64,000 nt of DNA from positions 1 to 64,000 of IMG/VR virus record IMGVR_UViG_3300029953_000012. One strand, given 5' to 3'. This DNA is from a virus. The translations under genes were made by a program, and so were the position numbers. Within the stretch, counting starts at the first letter, position 1, and each line of letters starts with the position of its first letter. The notes beneath the pieces are model-generated. The model ran no database searches and was not told the DNA's origin. It saw only the letters and a program-made list of their open reading frames with translations. Positions 1 through 8,077 of the stretch are shown here, piece after piece.

Positions 1-39
1 CCGCCGAATCACCCGAAGACCCGTTTCTCTAAAATTTAG
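1..39 (+). CDS. 3' end of an upstream gene (partial, uncertain)
   Basis: Frame 1 is open from the window edge to a TAG at 37-39 and reads PPNHPKTRFSKI. Twelve codons are too few to identify a product. The call rests only on the dense plus-strand gene packing that follows. It may equally be non-coding leader of the next gene. Confidence 0.25.
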   Translation, partial: PPNHPKTRFSKI

Positions 40-62
40 TTAGCTCAATAAAAATACCAAAT

Positions 63-86
63 AGGGGGCTTGAAATACAGCCTCCT
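63..86 (+). other. Stem-loop in leader of the first gene
   Basis: AGGGGGCT (63-70) can pair with AGCCTCCT (79-86), giving 8 pairs including one G-U, around an 8-base loop. It is followed by AT-rich sequence but not by a clean T-run, so a terminator of the upstream gene is possible but not canonical. It lies 17 bases before the ATG at 104 and could also influence that gene. Confidence 0.4.
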
Positions 87-103
87 AATTTAAATTTAAA
101 AAT

Positions 104-400
104 ATGAAAATACTAACCGAAGGTTATAAATACGAATTGGAAAATCACGAACATCCAATTAATGTTCCAAACCAAACTTTACAATTCATAGAGAAACAAC
201 CCGCTCCAGAAATGTTCCCTAGCGGTTCTCTTATAACAGTTAATGAAGGTACTACAAATGAAGATATTCTTGCTGTTTTAATTGACCGTATGAATTATTT
301 GCAGAATAAATTCTCGTGTCGCGAAAATGCTATTGTTTTAACTCACCTTGAAACGGCTTTGCTTTGGTTAGGAAAGCGTACTGCCGACCGAAAAGCCTGA
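104..400 (+). CDS. Acb2/Tad1-like hairpin protein (putative cyclic-nucleotide sponge)
   Basis: A 98-residue acidic protein. Its C-terminal half (about residues 58-96) reads as a helical hairpin ending in ENAIVLTHLETALLWLGKRT. This resembles the recurring 'RE.AL..THLEEA.MWL.KR' hairpin of the Acb2/Tad1 family, phage proteins that sequester cyclic di- and trinucleotides or gcADPR and so block CBASS and Thoeris defence. The N-terminal half (YELENHEHP, QTLQFIEKQP, NEGTTNEDILAVLIDRM) matches my memory of a short domain that precedes this hairpin in many phage proteins. The start has AT-rich upstream sequence and no clear Shine-Dalgarno. It stands directly before the glycan operon, 30 bases from the next gene. 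The family call comes from motif recognition only, and sponge activity is inferred. Many hairpin-family members are uncharacterised. Confidence 0.6.
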   Translation: MKILTEGYKYELENHEHPINVPNQTLQFIEKQPAPEMFPSGSLITVNEGTTNEDILAVLIDRMNYLQNKFSCRENAIVLTHLETALLWLGKRTADRKA

Positions 401-430
401 AAGGTAGAAGGAATGAATTTAAAATAATTT

Positions 431-1546
431 ATGCAAAAAATAGCATTTGAACTACCGTTAAATTCCGTTTCATTTGGAGATGTAAGTATCTTAATTTTAA
501 GGACAATCTTTGAACAAGAAAGGATTAATGGCCAGAAATATGATATTTCTCTGTTTCCTATTGGTCATGTAGATTTTAGTGCTCAAACTCAAAACTTAGA
601 ATTCCAAAAATGGATTAATTCTAAAATCCAAAATGGACTTGAAAACCATTCTAAGGATACTAATATTTTCAAATTGTGGCATTTATCCAATGGAATTCAA
701 TCTTACTCAAAAAACCAGACTCTACTTTCATTCTATGAATTAGACGAGCCAACAAAGATTGAACTTAATGCCGCCAAAAATAACAAAACCCTCTTTTCGT
801 CCAAATATACCTGCGAAATTTTCCGACAATTTGGGGTGGAAACGGGTCATATAAATTTAGCGTTTGACTCTTACAATTTTAATCAAAAACTTAAAAAGAT
901 TCACTCTGACGGGAGAATCGTTTTTAATGTTTTGGGAAAATTCGAAAAGAGAAAAGGTCATGAAAAGGTTATTAAGGCTTGGATTCGTAAATACGGAAAT
1001 AATCCAAAATATGCACTCCAATGTGCTATCTTCAACCCATTTCTAGGGCGTACATCAGAAGAAATTAATAATAATAACCAACAAATAGCCTCCAGATTGG
1101 TTGATGGTAAAAAACCCTACAATGTATCTTTTTATCCTAAAATGCAAGAAACTAGCGTCTATAATGAGTTTCTAAATTCCTCTGATATAGTTTTAGGACT
1201 CTCAGGTGGTGAGGGGTGGGGTCTTGGTGAGTTTCAAAGCGTTGCATTAGGCAAACACGCCGTTTTATTAAAGGCTCACTCTTATAAAGACTGGGCAACT
1301 GACGAAATGGTAACTTGGGTAAATCCGAGTGGTAAAATACCCGCTTACGATGGATTATTCTTTCAAAAGGGTCAGTCTATTAATCAAGGTAATATCTTTA
1401 ACTTTAATGAGGAAGAGTTTTTGGCGGCATGTGATACTGCCGTTCGTAAAGTCGAAAATAATAGAGTCAACCAATCTGGTTTGACGCTTCAAACTACTTA
1501 TACTAAAGAAAAATTAGTGGATAATATAATTTCTCACTTAACTTAG
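431..1546 (+). CDS. Glycosyltransferase, GT4-like (GT-B fold)
   Basis: A 371-residue soluble glycosyltransferase. The C-terminal nucleotide-sugar domain begins near residue 163 with FNVLGKFEKRKGHEKVIKAW, the typical 'G+....KG.d..i.A' entry strand of GT4 enzymes. Residues 259-274 (GGEGWGLGEFQSVALG) carry the donor-binding EGWGLG...E segment that corresponds to the family E-x7-E motif. The N-terminal half is the more divergent acceptor domain. An AAGGA lies about 15 bases before the ATG, a long spacing. The next gene begins one base after the stop, so the pair is cotranscribed. It probably adds a sugar during synthesis of a virion or surface glycan. Donor and acceptor cannot be told from sequence. 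Confidence 0.85.
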   Translation: MQKIAFELPLNSVSFGDVSILILRTIFEQERINGQKYDISLFPIGHVDFSAQTQNLEFQKWINSKIQNGLENHSKDTNIFKLWHLSNGIQSYSKNQTLLSFYELDEPTKIELNAAKNNKTLFSSKYTCEIFRQFGVETGHINLAFDSYNFNQKLKKIHSDGRIVFNVLGKFEKRKGHEKVIKAWIRKYGNNPKYALQCAIFNPFLGRTSEEINNNNQQIASRLVDGKKPYNVSFYPKMQETSVYNEFLNSSDIVLGLSGGEGWGLGEFQSVALGKHAVLLKAHSYKDWATDEMVTWVNPSGKIPAYDGLFFQKGQSINQGNIFNFNEEEFLAACDTAVRKVENNRVNQSGLTLQTTYTKEKLVDNIISHLT

Positions 1547-1547
1547 A

Positions 1548-2243
1548 ATGCTCCCAGAAATAACAACCCGCTCTTTTTCCAACGATTCTCAAATCTTTGA
1601 CGAGGTTTTTTTTGCTAATAAGTATAAAATCAAAGGAAACAAAGACCCAAATTCACCTCAAAAGGTGTTTTTAGACATCGGTGCTCACGCAGGATTTTTC
1701 TCTTTTTTAGCTTTAAACCTCAACGTTCGTGTGTATGCCTTTGAACCTTTTGTTGATAACTTTAACCTTCTTTTAAAGAATTGCTATAATCATAATTTCG
1801 CGGCAAACTTCACCCCCTATAACGTCGGCGTATATACCGAAAAACTACTTGGAAAGTTTAGTTCCCCCGAACTTATTGGTAATGCTTATCTGGATTTCGC
1901 ATATATCGGTTTATCGACTAATAGCCATAATAAAAGAGAATATCCATGTAACTGTGAAAGACTAGACGAAATATTAGCCACTTTTTGCTTCGGTGATAAA
2001 ATCGACGTGCTGAAAATTTCAATAGGATATTCTGAAAGAGAGATTTTAACAGGCTCACTACTTCTAAGAGACCAAGTTAACTCAATTTGCGGTGAGATAA
2101 CCGCTAATGATGTTCAGCTTTCTGAATTCAAAAAATCAATTGGAATTGCCGGTTTTGCGAGTTTTTTCTCTGAACCAGTGAAAAACGAACGTGTTGTATT
2201 TTGGGCATCTAAAACGAATTTGTCAGATAACTTTATAATATAA
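1548..2243 (+). CDS. FkbM family methyltransferase
   Basis: A 231-residue class I SAM-dependent methyltransferase. Residues about 40-75 contain VFLDIGAHAGFFSFLAL followed by VYAFEPF, which are motif I and the acidic motif II of FkbM-type enzymes. Proteins of this family usually O-methylate sugars or glycan termini, which fits its place right behind a glycosyltransferase. After the core the fold continues with RLDEILATF and DVLKISIGYSE; in typical FkbM proteins the last segment reads 'D.iKiDvEG.E', so the usual acidic and glycine positions are altered here. It starts one base after the preceding stop. Methyl acceptor unknown. Confidence 0.8.
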   Translation: MLPEITTRSFSNDSQIFDEVFFANKYKIKGNKDPNSPQKVFLDIGAHAGFFSFLALNLNVRVYAFEPFVDNFNLLLKNCYNHNFAANFTPYNVGVYTEKLLGKFSSPELIGNAYLDFAYIGLSTNSHNKREYPCNCERLDEILATFCFGDKIDVLKISIGYSEREILTGSLLLRDQVNSICGEITANDVQLSEFKKSIGIAGFASFFSEPVKNERVVFWASKTNLSDNFII

Positions 2244-2244
2244 T

Positions 2245-2549
2245 ATGAACAAGATATTACTTTTATTATTAAGAAAATGGTGGAATCCTATTTCTATCAA
2301 AAGAATTGAAAGAACGAGTTGTTTTACAATACCAGTTTCTGATAAAAACATTATTAAAGACGCACAACAAAAAGTTTATTATATTAGAGATTTTGAAGAC
2401 TTTATGAAGACTTTAAAAATTTGTATTTCTTTCCAGAATTAGCTTTAAAATTAATATTGGCTAATAAAAAAGAATTAGATATAGATATTAAAAATATAAA
2501 ATCTTATAAAGTAGAATCCTTTGAAGATGTTATTAAAGGAAGAAATTAA
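2245..2549 (+). CDS. Small unknown protein, apparently frameshifted
   Basis: The ATG at 2245 opens a 65-codon frame that stops at 2440-2442. The reading continues naturally in the -1 frame as NLYFFPELALKLILANKKEL and onward to a TAA at 2547-2549, giving about 101 residues in total. The shift point coincides with ACT TTA AAA at 2410-2418, where T TTA AAA (2412-2418) is a textbook -1 slippery heptamer. One extra A in the A5 run (2415-2419) would also restore a single frame. So this is either programmed -1 frameshifting, a real indel mutation, or a homopolymer sequencing error. No convincing downstream stimulatory structure is seen. The product is basic at its N-terminus and not recognised. It follows the FkbM gene by one base. 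Confidence 0.55.
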
Positions 2550-2555
2550 AAATTT

Positions 2556-2741
2556 ATGAACATTAAAATAACTGCCGAAACCACGGGCGATGAAATCTCC
2601 CAAACTATCGTAAATCAATTGGCTGCTAACCAACCTCCAATAACAGCCTCCGCTACTGATATTAAAGCTTTTGTCCTTAATAAGGATAATAAGTGGATTG
2701 AAGTAGATTATAATAAAGTTAAATTTGTATATAATAAGTAA
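2556..2741 (+). CDS. Small unknown protein (61 aa)
   Basis: Opens 6 bases after the end of the frameshifted frame before it and ends directly before the next ATG (TAA then ATG at 2742). The sequence MNIKITAETTGDEISQTIV suggests a beta strand followed by an amphipathic helix, then FVLNKDNKWIEVDYNKVKF as a likely second strand pair. No family is recognised. Expression is supported by tight packing with both neighbours and by a compositionally ordinary protein. Confidence 0.6.
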   Translation: MNIKITAETTGDEISQTIVNQLAANQPPITASATDIKAFVLNKDNKWIEVDYNKVKFVYNK

Positions 2742-3104
2742 ATGCCCATTTATCTTTTCATAGATAACCGCACTGGAAAAGTTAGTGAAATTGTCCAAAA
2801 AATGGACGACAAACATGAAGCTTTTGCCGAAGACGGTTATAAATTAGATAGAATTTTTACGAAGCCGAGAGCGTCCGTGGATACTCAGGTAGACCCCAAT
2901 TCTTCAAAAGACTTCATACGTAGAACCGCCAAAAATGGAATGACAATAGGCGAAATGATGGATTTATCGGCGGAATTAAGTGAAAAACGTTCAGGAACTT
3001 CCGGTCAAGACGAAATTAGACACAAAGCCGAAACTTCGTACTCGAAACGCTGCGGCGGTAAAAAGCATCCACACGCCAAGAAGCAAAAGACTTTTTTTGC
3101 TTGA
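2742..3104 (+). CDS. FmdB-like small phage protein lacking the N-terminal zinc cysteines
   Basis: A 120-residue protein whose first 45 residues (MPIYLFIDNRTGKVSEIVQK, then M-D-D...EDGYKLDRIFTKPR) follow the pattern of small FmdB-type phage proteins, which begin 'MP.Y.......' and run to a conserved 'TxPx'. The zinc-ribbon cysteines expected in FmdB are absent from the N-terminal part; a single Cys sits near residue 105 within a Lys/His-rich tail (KRCGGKKHPHAKKQK). The tail could bind nucleic acid. Similar proteins occur in T4-like and cyanophage genomes without assigned function. The start codon follows the previous stop without a spacer. Confidence 0.55.
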   Translation: MPIYLFIDNRTGKVSEIVQKMDDKHEAFAEDGYKLDRIFTKPRASVDTQVDPNSSKDFIRRTAKNGMTIGEMMDLSAELSEKRSGTSGQDEIRHKAETSYSKRCGGKKHPHAKKQKTFFA

Positions 3105-3145
3105 AATAGTTTGAATTTTAGTCATAAATAAGCATCTAACTTTAA

Positions 3146-3904
3146 ATGACTAAACCACGCGTCTCTATAATTACATCTTTATATAAAAGTGAATCTTTTA
3201 TCGAGCACTTTCTTAATGATGTTGCGCGTCAGTCAATCTTTCCTGAGTGCGAAATTTTGCTTCTAAATGCTCAATCGCCGGAAAATGAGGAAAAATATAT
3301 TTTAGATTTTCAAAAAGTTTTCCCAAATAACGTTGTTTATAAAAAACTAGACAAAAGGTATTCTGTAAATGAAACTTGTAATATGGGTATAGATTTGGCA
3401 TCGTCTGATATTTTGACTATTTGGAATGTTGACGATAGAAGAGTTTTTAATTCTCTTGAATTTCAGGTTGATGAATTCGAAAAAGACCCTGCTCTTGATG
3501 TTTGTTATGGTCCGACCCTAACCACCAATATACCCAACGAATTAGTTGAAAATTGTACTTCTAATACTGGTTTTGGATGTTTTGATGCCACCTTAACTTC
3601 AATGCTGGAAAATAACTCCCCGCATTGTTTGCCAATGTGGAGAAAAGACCTTAATAAGCGTTTTGGTTATTTCAACACATCGTATACTATTGCGGCTGAC
3701 TACGAAATGTGGTTAAGGGCTTTAGTTGGTGGTGCCAAATTTAAAATGATAAAAAGACTTGTGGGTTCATATTATAGAAACCCAACGGGATTATCTTCTG
3801 ACCCACAGCACCTTGAAAGAGCTTGGAAAGAGATAACTGAGATTAGAAATATATACAAAAGTCCTATAGTACATCAAACTGATTTAAGAAACGAATTAGT
3901 ATGA
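3146..3904 (+). CDS. Glycosyltransferase family 2 (GT-A fold)
   Basis: A 252-residue GT2 enzyme. It starts with KPRVSIITSLYKSESFIEHF, the standard first strand and nucleotide-binding loop. The acidic metal-binding motif appears as WNVDDRRV near residue 95 (a DxD-like VDD). The acceptor side contains AADYEMWLRAL near residue 188, the typical 'DyelwLR' motif with its catalytic acid. The short gap before it (3105-3145) holds AT-rich sequence, including CATAAATAAG, that could be a promoter; nothing decisive. It overlaps the next gene by four bases (ATGA-type), so translation is coupled. Donor sugar not predictable. Confidence 0.88.
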   Translation: MTKPRVSIITSLYKSESFIEHFLNDVARQSIFPECEILLLNAQSPENEEKYILDFQKVFPNNVVYKKLDKRYSVNETCNMGIDLASSDILTIWNVDDRRVFNSLEFQVDEFEKDPALDVCYGPTLTTNIPNELVENCTSNTGFGCFDATLTSMLENNSPHCLPMWRKDLNKRFGYFNTSYTIAADYEMWLRALVGGAKFKMIKRLVGSYYRNPTGLSSDPQHLERAWKEITEIRNIYKSPIVHQTDLRNELV

Positions 3905-4641
3905 ACAAAAAAGAGTTAATGTCGTGTATTTTGACTACCGCCTTTAAAAATAAAGAAGGGCATATTGCTAGTGCATTTTCAATTTTGGATTTTATGCTTA
4001 GTCTCTATAATGGTGTTATCACCAATGATGACGAATTTATCTTAAGTAAAGGACATTCCAGCCTAGCATTATACGCTATTATGTTGGCAAAAAAACAAAT
4101 TTCTATTGAAGATTTTTTTTTATTTTGTGAATTTGATTCTAAACTAGGAGGACATCCATCTTCTAAGAAACTACCTAATGTAAAAATATCAACAGGCTCA
4201 TTGGGTCATGGATTTCCATATGCTGTTGGAGTAGCAATGGCAAAAAAAATGAAAAAAGAAAAGGGTATCGTTTATTGTCTAATAGGAGATGGAGAAGCGA
4301 ACGAAGGAACTATTTGGGAATCCGCTTTATTGGCGGGTTCTCAAAAATTAGATAATTTAGTATGTGTTATGGATTTTAATGGTTCTGGGGAAAGAGCTAT
4401 TAAATTAGTTTCTTGTGTAGAGAAATTTAGGTCTTTTTTTTGGAATTCTATCGCGGTTGACGGCCATAAAGAATCAGAAATAAAAAATAGTCTTTTATTT
4501 AAAAGTAATATTCCAAAATTTATTGAACTAAGAACTATAAAAGGAAAAGGTTGTCCAATTATGGAAAATAATCCTGAATGGCATCACAAGCAGCCGTCAT
4601 CTGAACAAGAACTATCTACTCTAATAGAGTCGCTATACTAA
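3901..4641 (+). CDS. Transketolase-like, N-terminal (TPP pyrophosphate-binding) subunit
   Basis: A 246-residue protein matching the first half of transketolase. FILSKGHSSLALYAIM near residue 45 is the substrate and TPP-site 'KGHas.alYa' motif. KISTGSLGHGFPYAVGVAMA follows near residue 97 and GDGEANEGTIWESALLA near residue 129. In the last, GDGE begins the thiamine-diphosphate fold, although the usual N of 'GDGE..EG..wEA....' is followed by a variant spacing. Split transketolases of this size occur in archaea, many bacteria and in polysaccharide clusters. It overlaps the C-terminal subunit gene by one base (TAATG). Its presence in a sugar operon suggests two-carbon transfer to make an unusual or heptose-type sugar. 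Confidence 0.9.
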   Translation: MNKKELMSCILTTAFKNKEGHIASAFSILDFMLSLYNGVITNDDEFILSKGHSSLALYAIMLAKKQISIEDFFLFCEFDSKLGGHPSSKKLPNVKISTGSLGHGFPYAVGVAMAKKMKKEKGIVYCLIGDGEANEGTIWESALLAGSQKLDNLVCVMDFNGSGERAIKLVSCVEKFRSFFWNSIAVDGHKESEIKNSLLFKSNIPKFIELRTIKGKGCPIMENNPEWHHKQPSSEQELSTLIESLY

Positions 4642-5525
4642 TGAGAAAACAATTCTATAAACACTTATCTAATCTGTTTGTTTCAAATCCAAAGGTCGCT
4701 ATTATTTTGGGTGATATTGGAGTATTTTCTTTTCAAGGGTGCTTTTCTCATGATAGTAAGCGTATTTTTAATCTTGGGATTATGGAGCAGACCATGATTG
4801 GTGTTTCTAGTGCTCTATCCGCCAATGGATTTATACCATTTGTCCATTCCATTGCTCCATTTGTAACTGAACGTTGCTATGAACAGTTGAAATTGGATTT
4901 AGGATATGAAAGCCAAAATGTGTTTGTTGTAAGCGTCGGTAATTCATATGACTATTCTGCGCTTGGTTCTACTCATCATTGCCCAAATGATTTATTAATC
5001 ACTAGCGCCATTCCCAATTTTAAGACATTTTGCCCCGGAAATTCATTCGATGTAGAACAAATTATTGAAGAAAATTTAAACATCAGTCAACCAAAATATA
5101 TTAGATTATCTGAACAGGAAAATAATCTAGGTAGAAGAACGGAAGATTTGGAAATATTAGACAGTTGTTCTTTTAATGGTCTTGTTATTATTGTTGGAAA
5201 CGCAATTAAAGATATAAATAAATTTATTAAAAGCGATATTGATGCTTGTATATTGTACACTTATAATATATCGGATTTTAATATTGATAAATTAAATAAA
5301 ATTATTTTAGAATTGGCTGTTAGGAAAAATATCATAGTTGTAGAACCATCGGCTGATTCAGGTATTATAACTAAAATAAGCCTTGGCGTTAGAAATATTT
5401 CTAAGTTAAGTCATATTGGATTTCCAAAAATCTTTCTTGATAAGTATGGTTCTAAACAAGAATTAGACAGACACTTGGGACTAGACGACGAATCAATAAT
5501 CCAAAAAATCAAAAAAATATTATGA
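4641..5525 (+). CDS. Transketolase-like, C-terminal subunit
   Basis: A 294-residue protein matching the pyrimidine-binding and C-terminal domains of split transketolase. Near residue 45 it reads FNLGIMEQTMIGVSSALSAN, with the glutamate that activates the TPP aminopyrimidine ring. HSIAPFVTERCYEQLKLDLG follows, then the substrate-facing SALGSTHHCPNDL and the C-terminal domain (SFNGLVIIVGNAI onward). It would form a heterotetramer with the product of 3901-4641. The TAATG overlap gives translational coupling and near-equal synthesis. It overlaps the next gene by four bases. Confidence 0.88.
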   Translation: MRKQFYKHLSNLFVSNPKVAIILGDIGVFSFQGCFSHDSKRIFNLGIMEQTMIGVSSALSANGFIPFVHSIAPFVTERCYEQLKLDLGYESQNVFVVSVGNSYDYSALGSTHHCPNDLLITSAIPNFKTFCPGNSFDVEQIIEENLNISQPKYIRLSEQENNLGRRTEDLEILDSCSFNGLVIIVGNAIKDINKFIKSDIDACILYTYNISDFNIDKLNKIILELAVRKNIIVVEPSADSGIITKISLGVRNISKLSHIGFPKIFLDKYGSKQELDRHLGLDDESIIQKIKKIL

Positions 5526-6238
5526 ATATAAGCGCCTACATGTCCTCTGTCAAAACCTACAGATGGCTTCCCATTCATGAGCAGTTAAAAAAGACGGGTC
5601 TTTCATTTGAAATATCTGTTATTGGCCCTATTGAACCCGACTTCGCGTTACCGCCTGAAATAAAGTTTTTAAAGAGTGACGTAAAACCATCTCAATGTTT
5701 TCAAATTGCTGGTCAGAATTGTTCTGGCGAGGTGATGTTTCAATTAGTTGATGATTTAGAGTATTCGGACGGTGCTATTAAAAATATGTTTGAGGCTGTT
5801 ATTTCAGCAGATAACGTTATGTCAACCTCCCACCATTTTGAGGATTCAGCAGACCTGACTCTTCAACAAAATATCGCCGGTGTTTCAGCCAATCACCTTC
5901 CTCTTTTGCCTGTTTGCGGCATGTTTCCACGCAAGGCATGGTTGGACAATAGGGGTCTAGATGTAAGATTTGATGGTATAATGAGCGAACTCGACTTTTA
6001 TATGAGGCTATCAATTAATGGATATCAAACTCAATTTATAAATGGAATCGTAACAGAAATGTCATCTCACAGAAAATCTGATACTAATGGCCGTCTTAGT
6101 CATAGGTATTGGGAAAAAGACAGGGGTTCCTTTGTTAAATTATGGTCTAGTAATGGAAAATTATATCCAATTCGTAAAGATATTATGAGGCCATACAAAA
6201 ACGAAGATTTGTTAACAGTTAATCAATATTATGGATAA
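5522..6238 (+). CDS. Glycosyltransferase-like protein (GT-A, GT2-type)
   Basis: A 238-residue protein with the layout of a short GT-A enzyme: an N-terminal strand region (ISAYMSSVKTYRWLPIHEQL, then FEISVIGPIEP), a predicted nucleotide-binding segment, and GEVMFQLVDDLEYSDGAI near residue 68, whose VDDLEYSDGA resembles the family DxD followed by 'y.dgai'. Later MSELDFYMRLSINGYQ matches the acceptor-side 'E.Df..Rl...Gy' motif. Divergent from classical GT2, so the family call is moderate. It overlaps genes on both sides (four and eight bases), firmly inside the operon. Confidence 0.7.
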   Translation: MNISAYMSSVKTYRWLPIHEQLKKTGLSFEISVIGPIEPDFALPPEIKFLKSDVKPSQCFQIAGQNCSGEVMFQLVDDLEYSDGAIKNMFEAVISADNVMSTSHHFEDSADLTLQQNIAGVSANHLPLLPVCGMFPRKAWLDNRGLDVRFDGIMSELDFYMRLSINGYQTQFINGIVTEMSSHRKSDTNGRLSHRYWEKDRGSFVKLWSSNGKLYPIRKDIMRPYKNEDLLTVNQYYG

Positions 6239-7169
6239 TTTTTTTAATGGAAAGAAAATCCTAATTACAGGAGCTACTGGAGTAGTTGGAGCCAACCTAT
6301 ATCTTGCTCTAAAAAATAGTGGCGCGATAATACATCTTAATCACCTTCATGATATAGATGAAAGATTATACACTGCTTTCGATGGATTTACTTCTATAAA
6401 ATTTGATATTTGTGATGTCAAGGCTATATCAAAACTTGATGAATACGATATTATTTTCCATTGTGCTGGGTATGGCCAGCCCCAAAAATTCATTAAAAAT
6501 CCAGAAAAAACTTTCTTACTTAATACTTCGTCGCTAGTGGCTTTAGCCAACAAAGTCAAAGTTGGAGGTTATTTTCTATTTATTAGCACTAGCGAAATTT
6601 ACATTAATAATACTACCACCGAAGAGGACGTGTTTATTAATATAAACCCAAATAACATTAGAAATTGTTATATACTTGGTAAATTGTGTGGTGAAAATCT
6701 TCTGGAATGGACATCAAAATCGCGGGGTATAAATTTCAAAAATATTAGGCTCTGTCTTGCTTTTGGACCTTATTTCCGCCGTTCTGATACTAGAGTATTA
6801 AACGAATTGATTTTTAAGGCGATTACCCATAAAAGAATCTCTCTTATTGATGATGGTTCGGCTATACGTCAATATATCTACGTAGACGATGCTATAAAAA
6901 TGATGTTAAATATCCTCATAAATGGCAAACAAAATACCTATAATATAGGTGGAAAAGAAGTGGTATCTATTTTGGATTTAGCAAAAATTATATCCAAAAA
7001 AATAAACTGTGAAATTATAGTCGGCAATTCTAAAAATAAATTAAAAAACAGTCCATCTTTCGCTGGAGTTTGTATAAAAAGATACGAGCAAGAATTTGGA
7101 GAAGTATCACTTACTAAAATTGAAGAAGGAATTGATAAATGTATCAATTGGGCTAATAAAATAATATGA
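6231..7169 (+). CDS. NAD-dependent epimerase/dehydratase (extended SDR)
   Basis: A 312-residue extended short-chain dehydrogenase. The Rossmann glycine motif GKKILITGATGVVGANLY begins at residue 7 (GxxGxxG). The catalytic Ser appears in FLFISTSEIY near residue 117 and the Tyr-Lys pair as CYILGKLCGE near residue 143 (YxxxK). RQYIYVDDAIKMML near residue 213 is the typical 'R.fiyVdDav' substrate-domain motif. Such enzymes act on nucleotide sugars (4-epimerases, 4,6-dehydratases or 4-reductases). Together with the RmlC-like and GMD-like proteins downstream it could complete a deoxy-sugar pathway. Exact reaction not assignable. It overlaps both neighbours. Confidence 0.88.
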   Translation: MDNFFNGKKILITGATGVVGANLYLALKNSGAIIHLNHLHDIDERLYTAFDGFTSIKFDICDVKAISKLDEYDIIFHCAGYGQPQKFIKNPEKTFLLNTSSLVALANKVKVGGYFLFISTSEIYINNTTTEEDVFININPNNIRNCYILGKLCGENLLEWTSKSRGINFKNIRLCLAFGPYFRRSDTRVLNELIFKAITHKRISLIDDGSAIRQYIYVDDAIKMMLNILINGKQNTYNIGGKEVVSILDLAKIISKKINCEIIVGNSKNKLKNSPSFAGVCIKRYEQEFGEVSLTKIEEGIDKCINWANKII

Positions 7170-8077
7170 AAATAGTAACAATATCAGACATAGAAAGTAA
7201 TGTTGGATTCGAGATAAATCCGCTGGTTAAATCAAGGATTCTTAAAGATAGACTCCTTTATTATCCGCTTGAAGGTCAGGAGTATGACTCTTATATTTTA
7301 GAGTACCTCAAAGTATTGTCTCTAGACTTATCAAAAACCGGCGAACACCGTAAGGGAGAATGGGAAAAAGGATGGAAGGAGAACTTAGATATATTCCGCT
7401 CCAATGGTAATATTGAATCTCTAGTTCCTAAATACCACGTAAAATCAAACATTGCCAGACTTAACAATCGAATCGTGAAGAGCATTCATCCCCAATTCGA
7501 TTTTAAATTACACTCTTATTTTGTTGACGCCGTTTTAACAAAATATATTCCAGACTACCAAAAAGTATGCGAATTTGGATGCGGAACAGGATACCATCTT
7601 TTTCGTTTGGAAAAATATTTTCCATTAGTTACTTTTTTAGGGTTGGATTGGTCCAAAACATCTCAAGAAATTATAAAAGAAGTGGCTCAATTTACTAAAG
7701 CTGATGTTTTTGGTCTTAATTTCGATTACTATAATCCCGATTACTCTTTTGATATAGAAGGAAACTTAATTTATACCGTCGCCTCTCTTGAACAGGTTGG
7801 AGAAAGACACGAAGAATTTTTGAAGTATCTTATTGAGAAGAAACCGGGTCTATGTGTTCATTTTGAACCCATCTCCGAAGTTTTCGATAAAGATAACAAT
7901 TTATTAGATTTCCTTACAGCAAAATATTTTGAAAAACGAAATTACCTAAAAAAGTTTCTGTCTAGACTTGAAGAACTCGAACGACTTAATAAAATTAAGA
8001 TTTTAGAAGTTCGCCGTCTTAATTATGGAAGCAAGTTCATTGAAGGACATACTCTAATTATATGGAAGCCTCTTTAA
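7166..8077 (+). CDS. SAM-dependent methyltransferase (class I)
   Basis: A 303-residue protein. The SAM-binding motif is KVCEFGCGTGYHLFRLEKY near residue 133 (E/DxGxGxG), followed by FLGLDWSKTSQEII (motif II with Asp). A long N-terminal region of about 130 residues precedes the methyltransferase core and may bind the carbohydrate acceptor. LEQVGERHEEFLKYLIEKKP and CVHFEPISEVF resemble sugar or peptide methyltransferases of surface-glycan clusters. It overlaps the genes on both sides by 4 and 16 bases. Confidence 0.8.
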   Translation: MKIVTISDIESNVGFEINPLVKSRILKDRLLYYPLEGQEYDSYILEYLKVLSLDLSKTGEHRKGEWEKGWKENLDIFRSNGNIESLVPKYHVKSNIARLNNRIVKSIHPQFDFKLHSYFVDAVLTKYIPDYQKVCEFGCGTGYHLFRLEKYFPLVTFLGLDWSKTSQEIIKEVAQFTKADVFGLNFDYYNPDYSFDIEGNLIYTVASLEQVGERHEEFLKYLIEKKPGLCVHFEPISEVFDKDNNLLDFLTAKYFEKRNYLKKFLSRLEELERLNKIKILEVRRLNYGSKFIEGHTLIIWKPL

